Below are positions 9,599 to 18,331 of a stretch of 36,031 nt of DNA, piece after piece. Position 1 is the stretch's first letter. Every line of letters starts with the position of its first letter. Under the pieces are notes generated by a model. The model was given only the letters and a program-made list of their open reading frames with translations, did no database searches and was not told the DNA's origin. Position numbers and translations under genes: made by a program. This DNA is from Lachnospiraceae bacterium (GTDB lineage: Bacteria; Bacillota; Clostridia; Lachnospirales; Lachnospiraceae), in assembly GCA_024680675.1 (NCBI GenBank), contig JAILBX010000025.1, positions 1 to 36,031 on the forward strand, written 5' to 3'.

Positions 9599-10735
9599 AT
9601 GGGGAAAAGGATAAAGGGCTTAAGGTATATATTTTCTTTTATATTATGTCTTGCATTAACTGCCTGCTCCCAAAACATCGGTTCTGATGCAATAAAGACA
9701 GTTGATACAAAGGGAGAAGAGAGTTTTAAGAGAATATCGGAGGAAAATGCTGACGAAAGGATAGTAAAAAATTCCGGGAGAGAGCTTACTATAGGCTTTT
9801 CACAGGTGGGAGAGGAGTCCGATTGGAGACTGGCTTCCATAAGGTCGGTAAAGGAGGCCTTTTCCAATAAAAACGGCTACAACCTTATTTATGATAATGC
9901 CCAGCAGAAGCAGGAAAACCAGATAAAGGCTGTAAGGGAATTTATTGATCAAAATGTTGATTATATCATAATAGATCCCATAACAGAGCTGGGTTGGGAA
10001 AACACTCTTAAGGAAGCCAGGGAGGCCCAGATACCTGTTGTAATAGTGGACAGAAATGTCCGGGTTACGGAAGAGGGTCTCTTAAAGGCCTGGATAGGAT
10101 CGGATTTTAAGCTGGAGGGTGATAAGGCCTGTGCGTGGCTTAAGAGCTTTCTTGATAACAATAAGCTGATAGGAAGGATGAACATTGCACATATTCAGGG
10201 TACAATAGATTCTTCCGCCCAGCTTGGCAGAACGGCTGCTTTGGATGAAGCCCTCTCAAAGTATAATAACTGGAGACTTATAGCAAGGGATAGCGGAGAC
10301 TTTACTCAGGCCAAGGGTAAAGAGATCATGAAAAAGTTTCTGAGCCGATGGGGATCAGAGATAAATATTGTTTTTTGCGAAAATGACAATGAGGCATTTG
10401 GAGCGATCGAGGCTATTGAAGAATACGGGAGAAAAGTCGGAAAGGATATCAGAAAGGGAGAAATTCTGGTGATATCCTTTGATTCCACAAGGATAGGCTT
10501 AAAGAAGACCCTGGAGGGTAAAATAGCCCTGAATGTGGAGTGTAATCCGGATTACGGTCCAAGTCTTACCCAAATTGTTATGGATATTGAGGAAGGCAAG
10601 ACAGTATCCAAGGATCTGTATCTTGAGGAAAATCTTTTTTCAACAGTAGACTCCATAAAGGATGTAAGGTTAGAATCAAAGACCTATCCTGTGACAATAG
10701 TTACTAAAGAGCTTATAGAATCGCGAAATTATTGA
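9599..10735 (+). CDS. Second YtfQ-like sugar-binding lipoprotein, paralogue of 4678..5829
   Basis: Lipobox LALTACSQ, then LTIGFSQVGEESDWRLASIRSVKEAFS...QIKAVREFIDQNVDYIIIDPITELGWENTLKEA. Alignable throughout to the first binding protein. Confidence 0.9.
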   Translation: MGKRIKGLRYIFSFILCLALTACSQNIGSDAIKTVDTKGEESFKRISEENADERIVKNSGRELTIGFSQVGEESDWRLASIRSVKEAFSNKNGYNLIYDNAQQKQENQIKAVREFIDQNVDYIIIDPITELGWENTLKEAREAQIPVVIVDRNVRVTEEGLLKAWIGSDFKLEGDKACAWLKSFLDNNKLIGRMNIAHIQGTIDSSAQLGRTAALDEALSKYNNWRLIARDSGDFTQAKGKEIMKKFLSRWGSEINIVFCENDNEAFGAIEAIEEYGRKVGKDIRKGEILVISFDSTRIGLKKTLEGKIALNVECNPDYGPSLTQIVMDIEEGKTVSKDLYLEENLFSTVDSIKDVRLESKTYPVTIVTKELIESRNY

Positions 10736-10772
10736 TAAAAAATTTTATCTTAAATTATTTTTAAATTTTCTA

Positions 10773-10802
10773 TTGACAAATCTTAGATACATAGTGTAGA
10801 CT
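10773..10802 (+). promoter_or_regulatory. Putative promoter upstream of asnB
   Basis: TTGACA (10773-10778), 18-nt spacer, TAGACT (10797-10802). Confidence 0.5.
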
Positions 10803-10811
10803 CATTCAAGT

Positions 10812-10827
10812 AAGACAAAGGCGTCTT
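10812..10827 (+). promoter_or_regulatory. ANTAR-type antiterminator hairpin (P2-like) in the asnB leader
   Basis: AAGAC-AAAGGC-GTCTT: 5-bp stem, hexaloop with A1 and G4. Its 3' half lies in the 5' arm of the downstream terminator. Differs by one base from the gltB-leader hairpin. Confidence 0.7.
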
Positions 10828-10856
10828 GGAGACAATCTCCGAGACGCCTTTTTTTT
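10818..10856 (+). terminator. Leader terminator upstream of asnB
   Basis: AAGGCGTCTTGGAGA-CAA-TCTCCGAGACGCCTT stem followed by a T tract. Confidence 0.9.
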
Positions 10857-10888
10857 AATTCTAAAGCGGTAAACGGAGGTAAAGCAGA

Positions 10889-12541
10889 ATGTGTTCGATC
10901 ATTGGTTATTGTGGCGAAGGTGCAGCTGCAGAAGAGATAGCAGAAGCACTTTCGAAAACTGATTCAAGAGGTCCGGATGCCAGTCGTATTCTTGATACCG
11001 GCAAAGGATGGCTTGGATTTAACAGGTTATCTATTATGGGTTTAACAGAAGAGGGGATGCAGCCCTTTATGTACGGCAATAATAATACCTTAGCCTACAA
11101 TGATCAAAAGGATAATGAAAAGCTTTATAAATTGCCAAAGGATTGTGAGACAGCCATTGTATGTAACGGTGAGATATATGGATTCAGAAAATTAAAAAAA
11201 GATCTGTCCCAAAAAGGATACAGTTTTATAAGCGATTCGGATTGTGAGATCCTTCCGGCTCTTTACAGGGAATACGGAACGGATATGTTTGAAAAGCTGG
11301 ATGCCGAGTATGCACTGGTTATCTATGACAGGATAAATGATTCCTATATAGCAGCAAGAGATCCCATTGGTATCAGGCCCCTGTATTACGGCATAAGCAG
11401 TAAAGGAGTTTATTGTTTTGCTTCAGAGCCTAAAAACCTTTTAAAGCTGGTGGGTAAGATATATCCCTTCCCTCCCGGACATTATTTTAAGGACAATAAA
11501 TTCATAAAATACAGAGATATGTCAGAGGTTTCAAAGGTAATAGAGGATGATCTTGAAAAGGTATGTGAAAATATCCACGATCTGCTGGTTAAGGGAGTTG
11601 AAAAAAGACTTGATTCCGATACACCCGTAGGCTTCCTGCTTTCGGGAGGACTTGATTCCTCTTTGGTATGCGGTATCGCATCAAAGATGACTGATAAAGC
11701 GCTTAAGACCTATGCCATAGGAATGGATGTGGATGCCATTGATCTTAAATACGCCAAGGAGGTTGCAGAATATATAGGGTCTGAGCACCATGAGGTGATA
11801 ATAAGCAGGGAGGATGTTATTAAGGCTCTTCCCTTAGTCATAAAGGCTCTTGGAAGCTATGACATAACAACAATACGAGCTTCCATAGGAATGTATCTGG
11901 TCTGTAAGGCAATACATGAAGAATCCGATATCAGAGTCATAATGACAGGAGAGATATCAGATGAGATCTTCGGATACAAATATACGGATTTTGCTCCAAA
12001 TCCTGAGGAATTTCAGAAGGAAGCAAAAAAGAGGATAAAAGAAATACATATGTATGATGTATTAAGGGCTGACCGTTGTATCAGCGTAAATTCTCTGGAG
12101 GCAAGGGTGCCCTTTGGTGATCTGGATTTTGTGGATTATTGTATGGCTATAGATCCTGCAAAAAAAATGAATAAATACGGTAAGGGCAAGTACCTTTTGA
12201 GGCATGCCTTTGAAAAAGACAAGCTGATACCCGACTCCATATTATGGAGAGAAAAGGCTGCATTTTCAGATGCTGTGGGACATTCCCTTAAGGATGACCT
12301 GGCAGAATATGCAGAGGAAAGATATTCAGATGAGGAATTTTTAAAGGGTGTGGAAAAATATGAGCATGCAAAGCCCTTTACAAAGGAATCACTTTTATAC
12401 AGAGATATATTTGAAGAGTTTTATCCCGGACAGTCAGAAATGGTAAAGGACTTCTGGATGCCCAATAAAAACTGGGAAGGCTGCAATGTTAACGATCCTT
12501 CGGCAAGGGTATTGTCAAACTATGGAGACAGCGGCTGCTGA
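10889..12541 (+). CDS. asnB: Asparagine synthase (glutamine-hydrolysing)
   Basis: MCSIIGYCGEG with Cys2 nucleophile (class II amidotransferase), VCNGEIYGFRKL, GFLLSGGLDSSLVCGIASK (PP-loop), VNSLEARVPFGD. Confidence 0.95.
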   Translation: MCSIIGYCGEGAAAEEIAEALSKTDSRGPDASRILDTGKGWLGFNRLSIMGLTEEGMQPFMYGNNNTLAYNDQKDNEKLYKLPKDCETAIVCNGEIYGFRKLKKDLSQKGYSFISDSDCEILPALYREYGTDMFEKLDAEYALVIYDRINDSYIAARDPIGIRPLYYGISSKGVYCFASEPKNLLKLVGKIYPFPPGHYFKDNKFIKYRDMSEVSKVIEDDLEKVCENIHDLLVKGVEKRLDSDTPVGFLLSGGLDSSLVCGIASKMTDKALKTYAIGMDVDAIDLKYAKEVAEYIGSEHHEVIISREDVIKALPLVIKALGSYDITTIRASIGMYLVCKAIHEESDIRVIMTGEISDEIFGYKYTDFAPNPEEFQKEAKKRIKEIHMYDVLRADRCISVNSLEARVPFGDLDFVDYCMAIDPAKKMNKYGKGKYLLRHAFEKDKLIPDSILWREKAAFSDAVGHSLKDDLAEYAEERYSDEEFLKGVEKYEHAKPFTKESLLYRDIFEEFYPGQSEMVKDFWMPNKNWEGCNVNDPSARVLSNYGDSGC

Positions 12542-12626
12542 CAGTAGTATGAAGTACAGCAGGATTAAAATAAATACAAGGTAAATTTGTGCCATAAAAA
12601 ATAAAGCATAAAGGAGAGGAATAGCA

Positions 12627-14726
12627 ATGAGAAGAGAAAAGCTACCGGACATTTTTGGTTCAATGGTATTTGATGACAGAGTTATGAGATCAAGACTTTC
12701 TGAAAAGGTCTATAAGTCCCTTAAGAAAACGATCGATGAGAATGCAAAGCTTGATGAGGATGTTGCAAATGCTGTTGCAGAGGAGATGAGAGAATGGGCA
12801 TTGGAAAAGGGTGCTACACATTTTACTCATTGGTTTCAGCCTCTTACAGGCGTAACGGCTGAAAAGCACGACAGTTTTATCACACCATCTCCTGATGGCG
12901 GAGTGATAATGGAGTTTTCGGGAAAGGAGCTGATAAAGGGAGAGCCCGATGCCTCATCCTTTCCTTCGGGAGGCTTAAGAGCCACCTTTGAGGCCAGAGG
13001 TTATACAGCCTGGGATCCTACCTCCTATGCCTTTATAAAGGATCATACACTCTGTATTCCAACTGCCTTCTGTTCTTATTCGGGAGATGCTCTTGATAAA
13101 AAAACTCCCCTCTTAAGATCTATGCAGGCTCTTGATCGTCAGGCAAAAAGAATATTAAAGCTCTTTAAGGTTGATGCCAAATACGTAAGGACCAGTGTGG
13201 GACCTGAGCAGGAATACTTTCTTATAGACAGTGAAATGTATGAAAAAAGACCGGATCTTATCTATACGGGAAGAACCTTATTCGGGGCTATGCCGCCTAA
13301 GGGCCAGGAACTTGATGACCACTACTTTGGTGTTATAAAGCCAAGGGTTACAGCCTTTATGGAGGATCTGAATAATGAGCTGTGGAAGCTTGGTATCCTT
13401 GCAAAAACAGAGCATAATGAGGTTGCTCCCGCTCAGCATGAGCTGGCTCCCATATATTCAACAACAAATGTGGCAACAGATAATAACCAGCTTACTATGG
13501 AGATAATGCAGAAGGTGGCAAGAAAGCATGGAATGGTATGCCTGCTCCATGAAAAGCCCTTTGCCGGTGTGAACGGATCAGGAAAGCATAACAACTGGTC
13601 TATGGCAACGGATAGCGGAATGAACCTTCTTTCACCGGGAGAAACACCTTATGAGAATGCCCAGTTCCTTTTGTTCCTAAGCGCAGTAATTAAGGCTGTT
13701 GACGATTATCAGGATCTTTTAAGACTTTCGGTTGCTACTGCCGGAAATGATCACAGATTGGGAGCAAACGAGGCACCACCTGCCATCATTTCAATATTCC
13801 TTGGAGACGAGCTTACAGAGGTGCTTGAGGCAATAAAGAATGATAAGCCCTATAAGGGTAAGGAGAGGGAGCTTATGAAGCTTGGGGTTTCGGCCCTTCC
13901 GAGATTTTCAAAGGATACCACGGACAGAAACCGTACTTCACCCTTTGCCTTTACGGGTAATAAATTTGAATTCAGATCACTTGGATCCTCAAACAGCATA
14001 GCCTGCTGTAACATCATGCTAAACGCCGCAGTTGCGGAATCACTTAAGGAGTTTGCGGATGTCCTTGAAAAGGCTGATGATTTTGAAAATGCCCTTCATG
14101 ATCTTATAAAAAATACCATTAAGGAGCATGAGAGGATCCTCTTTAACGGAAACGGATATACAGAGGCCTGGGTAGAGGAGGCAACCAAGGTAAGAGGCTT
14201 GTCAAACCTGCGTACCACAGTGGATGCCATGCCTCATCTGCTGGATGAAAAAAATAAGACAATGCTTATGGCTCATAAGGTTTTCACTGAGTCAGAGCTT
14301 AAGTCAAGATGTGAGATAATGCTTGAAAACTACTGTAAAACAGTAAATATCGAAGGACATACCATGGTAGATATGGTAAGAAAGAACTACCTTCCGGCTA
14401 TAGAGGATTATCTTTATAATCTGGCAAAGACCACATCACTTATGAAATCGGTAAGCAGTAATGTAAAGTGTAATTATGAGATAACAACAATGGAGCGTTT
14501 ATCAGAGCTTACCGACTATATACTTGAAAGGGTAAAGGATCTTGAAGCTGCCCTGGAAGCCCTTAAAGAGTATGATGATATTTTAAAGACCGCAGAAGCT
14601 ATAAGAGATGATGTTATTCCAAAGATGGAGCATTTAAGAAAGCATGTGGATGAGGCGGAAATGCTTACCAGCGAAGACTGCTGGCCCTTCCCAAGCTATG
14701 GAAAGCTTTTGTTTTCGGTTTATTGA
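12627..14726 (+). CDS. glnN: Glutamine synthetase type III
   Basis: 699 aa, [86 protein letters not shown], all typical of GSIII. Confidence 0.95.
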   Translation: MRREKLPDIFGSMVFDDRVMRSRLSEKVYKSLKKTIDENAKLDEDVANAVAEEMREWALEKGATHFTHWFQPLTGVTAEKHDSFITPSPDGGVIMEFSGKELIKGEPDASSFPSGGLRATFEARGYTAWDPTSYAFIKDHTLCIPTAFCSYSGDALDKKTPLLRSMQALDRQAKRILKLFKVDAKYVRTSVGPEQEYFLIDSEMYEKRPDLIYTGRTLFGAMPPKGQELDDHYFGVIKPRVTAFMEDLNNELWKLGILAKTEHNEVAPAQHELAPIYSTTNVATDNNQLTMEIMQKVARKHGMVCLLHEKPFAGVNGSGKHNNWSMATDSGMNLLSPGETPYENAQFLLFLSAVIKAVDDYQDLLRLSVATAGNDHRLGANEAPPAIISIFLGDELTEVLEAIKNDKPYKGKERELMKLGVSALPRFSKDTTDRNRTSPFAFTGNKFEFRSLGSSNSIACCNIMLNAAVAESLKEFADVLEKADDFENALHDLIKNTIKEHERILFNGNGYTEAWVEEATKVRGLSNLRTTVDAMPHLLDEKNKTMLMAHKVFTESELKSRCEIMLENYCKTVNIEGHTMVDMVRKNYLPAIEDYLYNLAKTTSLMKSVSSNVKCNYEITTMERLSELTDYILERVKDLEAALEALKEYDDILKTAEAIRDDVIPKMEHLRKHVDEAEMLTSEDCWPFPSYGKLLFSVY

Positions 14727-14764
14727 TAAAGAAGGAATTAACAGTAAGGTTTTGTTTTGACGTA

Positions 14765-14811
14765 GTCATCCCACAATGGAGTGGATTCATTGCTGGGGTG
14801 ACTTTTATTTT
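14765..14811 (+). terminator. Intrinsic terminator/attenuator between glnN and amt
   Basis: GTCATCCCACAATG pairs with CATTGCTGGGGTGAC (one bulge, one G-U), followed by TTTTATTTT. Confidence 0.85.
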
Positions 14812-14876
14812 AGGCAAAATTGTGAAGAGCAGATATCATAGCAGATTCACATTTAGCAGAATAGGAGGAGATTAAT

Positions 14877-16649
14877 ATGACTGAGGAAATTTTAAAGGTT
14901 TTGGATGGAGAGGTATTTTCTGTCTGGTTTTTGATTGGCGCTGCATTTGTATTCTGGATGCAGGCAGGCTTTGCGATGTGTGAAGCGGGTTTTACCAGGG
15001 CTAAGAATGCCGGTAACATTATTATGAAGAACCTTATGGACTTCTGTATAGGAACTGTAATGTGGTTTATATGCGGTGCATCCTTTATGCTTGGAGAAAA
15101 CATTCTAAATGGTTTTATGGGTGGATTTTCCTTTGATGTATTTACTGATTACAGTAACTTTAACTATTCGGCCTTTGTTTTCAACCTGGTATTTTGTGCC
15201 ACAACAGCCACTATAGTATCGGGATCAATGGCAGAAAGAACAAAGTTTTCAAGCTATTGTATTTATTCCGCCATCATATCCGCTATAATCTATCCCATTG
15301 AGGCTCATTGGACCTGGGGCGGCGGCTTCCTTGCACAGTGGGGATTCCATGATTATGCAGGTTCAAACTGCATACATATGGTAGGTGGTATCTGTGCCCT
15401 GATCGGTGCCTGGATGTTGGGGCCAAGGATCGGTAAATATGAAAGAAATAAAGCAGGTAAGGTTACAAAAGTAAATGCTTTCCCCGGGCATAACCTGGTT
15501 ATAGCTGCTCTTGGTGTATTTATCCTCTGGCTTGGATGGTACGGCTTTAACGGTGCGGCAGCAACTGATGTTCCCACTCTTGGATCTGTATTTTTAACAA
15601 CTACAGTAGCACCTGCTGTTGCAACAGTAGTATGTATGCTATTTACCTGGATCAAGTACGGTAAACCTGATGTTTCCATGTGTTTGAACGCATCCCTGGC
15701 AGGACTTGTGGCCATAACAGCTCCATGTGACGTAACAGACTGTCTTGGTGCAGCTATAATAGGTGCGGTTTCAGGTCTTTTGGTGGTATTTGGTATCTGG
15801 TTCAATGATTACGTAACTTTCATAGATGATCCTGTAGGTGCAGTTGCAGTTCATATGTTAAACGGAATATGGGGAACTATAGCAGTAGGTCTTTTTGCAA
15901 CAAGCTCTGCTCCCGGATTTGCATTAGCAGGTATAAAGGAAGGATTATTCTATGGCGGCGGTGTTGAACAGCTTATAAAACAGCTTGGCGGAATGGCCAT
16001 AACAGCCTTATGGACAGTAGTTATGATAATTATAACCTTTTGGGTAATAAAGAAAACTATAGGCTTAAGGGTTGCGGAGGAAGAGGAGCTTGAAGGTCTT
16101 GATGTTAAAGAGCATGGTCTTACTTCAGCATATGCAGGCTTTTCAATAATGGATATAAGCGGAGCTGTAATGTCTGAAAACGAGAATACAAGCATTGGTA
16201 TCGGAGAGTATGAAATGGCCAGTGAGGCTCAGAGAAGAGCTTCCGTACCGGTTGAAAACCATGCAGAGGCAGTAAAGGGAAGCAGCTTATATACAGGTAT
16301 AAACAAGGTTGTTATAATCACCAAGCTGTCAAGATATGACAAGATTAAGAGAGCCTTGAATGAATTGGGTGTGACCGGTATAACAGTTACCCAGGTTACA
16401 GGATGCGGTATTCAAAAGGGTGCCGGCCAGATGTACAGAGGTGTTGAAATGGATATGACCTTACTGCCCAAGATCAAACTTGAGGTTGTAGTAAGTAAGA
16501 TACCGGTTGACAGTGTAATTGAAGTGGCTAAGAAAACCTTGTATACAGGAAAGATCGGAGATGGAAAGATCTTTGTATATCCTGTCAGCAAGGTGGTTAA
16601 GATCCGTACAGGTGAGGAAAACTTTGATGCATTACAGGATGTGGAGTAA
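14877..16649 (+). CDS. amt: Ammonium transporter (Amt) with C-terminal PII (GlnB/GlnK) domain fusion
   Basis: N-term FLIGAAFVFWMQAGFAMCEAGFTRAKNAGNIIMKNLMDF...AHWTWGGGFLAQWGFHDYAGS is Amt. C-term INKVVIITKLSRYDKIKRALNELGVTGITVTQVTGCGIQKGAGQMYRGVEM...YTGKIGDGKIFVYPVSKVVKIRTGEE is PII. Confidence 0.95.
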   Translation: MTEEILKVLDGEVFSVWFLIGAAFVFWMQAGFAMCEAGFTRAKNAGNIIMKNLMDFCIGTVMWFICGASFMLGENILNGFMGGFSFDVFTDYSNFNYSAFVFNLVFCATTATIVSGSMAERTKFSSYCIYSAIISAIIYPIEAHWTWGGGFLAQWGFHDYAGSNCIHMVGGICALIGAWMLGPRIGKYERNKAGKVTKVNAFPGHNLVIAALGVFILWLGWYGFNGAAATDVPTLGSVFLTTTVAPAVATVVCMLFTWIKYGKPDVSMCLNASLAGLVAITAPCDVTDCLGAAIIGAVSGLLVVFGIWFNDYVTFIDDPVGAVAVHMLNGIWGTIAVGLFATSSAPGFALAGIKEGLFYGGGVEQLIKQLGGMAITALWTVVMIIITFWVIKKTIGLRVAEEEELEGLDVKEHGLTSAYAGFSIMDISGAVMSENENTSIGIGEYEMASEAQRRASVPVENHAEAVKGSSLYTGINKVVIITKLSRYDKIKRALNELGVTGITVTQVTGCGIQKGAGQMYRGVEMDMTLLPKIKLEVVVSKIPVDSVIEVAKKTLYTGKIGDGKIFVYPVSKVVKIRTGEENFDALQDVE

Positions 16650-16691
16650 GGATCTTAAGCCGCTTTTCAATTAAATATTTACCCCCTAACG

Positions 16692-16722
16692 GGCAAAGTC
16701 CTTCCTTGAGGAGGACTTTGCC
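16692..16722 (+). other. Long stable hairpin between amt and purF, lacking a U tract
   Basis: GGCAAAGTCCT (16692-16702) pairs perfectly with AGGACTTTGCC (16712-16722). Followed by taaatg rather than T's. Confidence 0.8.
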
Positions 16723-16756
16723 TAAATGTGCGTATATAAGCAGAAAGGAAAAGGTA

Positions 16757-18139
16757 ATGGAGGAAATTTCTGAGGATAAATTAAAAGAAGAATGCGGAGT
16801 GATGGCAATCCTTTCAGGGGAAGAGGAGAACATTGCAAAGGATATTTACTATGGACTTACGGCTCTTCAGCACAGGGGTCAGGAATCTGCCGGAATGGCC
16901 CTTTCACAAACAAGGGGTCCTGTGGGGAACATTCAGCTTCTAAAGGGTATGGGTCTTGTAAATGAGGTCTTTAATAAAGAGGAGCTTAATAAGCTTAAGG
17001 GTAATATCGGAGTGGGTCACGTCAGATATTCCACCACCGGGGGAAGTGTGGTGGAAAATGCCCAGCCCATATCCATGAATTACATAAAGGGAACTCTTTC
17101 CTTAGTTCATAACGGGAATATAGTTAACAGTAAAGAGCTTAAGGAAAAACAGATGTACAGGGGACAGGCTCATTACACCACCTCGGATTCCGAGCTTCTT
17201 GCCTATGAGATAATAAATGAAAGGATAAGGAGCTCATCCATAGAAGAGGCGGTTAAGAATACTGCAGCCAGGATAAAGGGGGGATATGCCCTGGTGGTTA
17301 TGAGCCCAAGAAAGCTGGTTGCTATAAGGGATCCCCAGGGAATAAAACCCCTTATATTGGGGAAAAAGGGTAAAAGCTATATCATAGCCTCTGAAAGCTG
17401 CGCCATAAAAGTTCTTGGGGGAGAGGTGATCAGGGATATAGCTCCCGGGGAAGTGCTGACTGTATCCGAAAAAGGCCTTATAAGCGATAAAAGTCTCTGC
17501 AGAGAAAAAATCGCCCATTGTGTTTTCGAATATATATATTTTGCAAGACCGGATTCCGTAATTGATTCTGTTTCCGTTAGCGAGGCCAGATACAGGGCAG
17601 GAAGGGCTCTGGCAAAGAGGGACAGGGTTTGTGCGGATATAGTCTGTGGAGTGCCGGATTCAGGTCTGATAGCGGCAGAGGGCTATGCTGATGAAGCTAA
17701 GATACCCTTTTCATTCATCTTTCATAAAAACAGCTATATAGGAAGAAGCTTTATAAAACCCACAGATGAGGAAAGGAAAAATGCAGTAGAGCAAAAGCTC
17801 AGTGTCCTTGAAAATGTGGTAAGGGGTAAGCGCATTGTCCTGATCGATGATTCCATCGTCAGAGGAACAACTATGGGACAGATAATAACAATGTTAAGGA
17901 AGGCAAAAGCAACAGAGGTACATGTAAGGATAAGCTCTCCGCCCTTTTTATATCCATGCTACTACGGAACCGATGTACCTTCCTCTAATCAGCTTATTGC
18001 TTCAAAGCATTCCACAGAGGAGGTCAGGGAAAGGATAGGAGCGGATTCACTTTCCTATTTAAGGCTTGAAGATTTTAAGGAAATGGTAGGCGAGCTTCCC
18101 CTTTGCAGGGCCTGTTTTGACAATGATTATCCCGTATAG
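16757..18139 (+). CDS. purF: Amidophosphoribosyltransferase
   Basis: MEEISEDKLKEECGVMAIL (Cys nucleophile after propeptide), GLTALQHRGQESAGMAL, GNIGVGHVRYSTTGGS, VLIDDSIVRGTTMGQII (PRPP loop). ATG 16757 with SD is preferred over the ORF-track start 16706. Confidence 0.95.
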   Translation: MEEISEDKLKEECGVMAILSGEEENIAKDIYYGLTALQHRGQESAGMALSQTRGPVGNIQLLKGMGLVNEVFNKEELNKLKGNIGVGHVRYSTTGGSVVENAQPISMNYIKGTLSLVHNGNIVNSKELKEKQMYRGQAHYTTSDSELLAYEIINERIRSSSIEEAVKNTAARIKGGYALVVMSPRKLVAIRDPQGIKPLILGKKGKSYIIASESCAIKVLGGEVIRDIAPGEVLTVSEKGLISDKSLCREKIAHCVFEYIYFARPDSVIDSVSVSEARYRAGRALAKRDRVCADIVCGVPDSGLIAAEGYADEAKIPFSFIFHKNSYIGRSFIKPTDEERKNAVEQKLSVLENVVRGKRIVLIDDSIVRGTTMGQIITMLRKAKATEVHVRISSPPFLYPCYYGTDVPSSNQLIASKHSTEEVRERIGADSLSYLRLEDFKEMVGELPLCRACFDNDYPV

Positions 18140-18172
18140 AAAGAAAGATAAGATGTAAAAAAAATAAAATTG

Positions 18173-18201
18173 TTGACATAAAAGGGATAGGTGGTTAAAA
18201 T
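18173..18201 (+). promoter_or_regulatory. Putative sigma-A-type promoter upstream of gltB
   Basis: TTGACA (18173-18178), 17-nt spacer, TAAAAT (18196-18201). Confidence 0.8.
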
Positions 18202-18207
18202 GTTATA

Positions 18208-18225
18208 GAAGTCAAGGGAGACTTC
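18208..18225 (+). promoter_or_regulatory. ANTAR-type antiterminator hairpin P1 in the gltB leader
   Basis: GAAGTC-AAGGGA-GACTTC: perfect 6-bp stem with hexaloop A1/G4, at the predicted transcript 5' end. Confidence 0.75.
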
Positions 18226-18272
18226 GAGTTATAAATTAAGCAGTGATATAGTTTAAAGAAAGAGATCATAAA

Positions 18273-18288
18273 AAGACAATGGCGTCTT
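18273..18288 (+). promoter_or_regulatory. ANTAR-type antiterminator hairpin P2 in the gltB leader
   Basis: AAGAC-AATGGC-GTCTT: 5-bp stem with hexaloop A1/G4, overlapping the terminator 5' arm. Confidence 0.78.
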
Positions 18289-18314
18289 GGGTTAATACCT
18301 GAGACGCCTTTTTT
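18281..18314 (+). terminator. Leader terminator upstream of gltB
   Basis: GGCGTCTTGGGT-TAAT-ACCTGAGACGCC stem followed by TTTTTT. Confidence 0.92.
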
Positions 18315-18331
18315 CATTGGAGGTTTTCTTT

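Noticed and set aside
10803-10889. asnB and gltB leaders as glutamine riboswitches or T-boxes
   Set aside because: No T-box motif or specifier loop is visible, the leaders are very short, and glnA/downstream-peptide glutamine riboswitches are known from cyanobacteria and phage. ANTAR hairpins explain the structure better.
12541-12627. ANTAR motif or terminator upstream of glnN
   Set aside because: I found no A1/G4 hexaloop hairpin and no stem followed by T's; the gene is probably read from the asnB promoter.
16692-16722. Hairpin before purF as an intrinsic terminator
   Set aside because: No T tract follows the stem on either strand.
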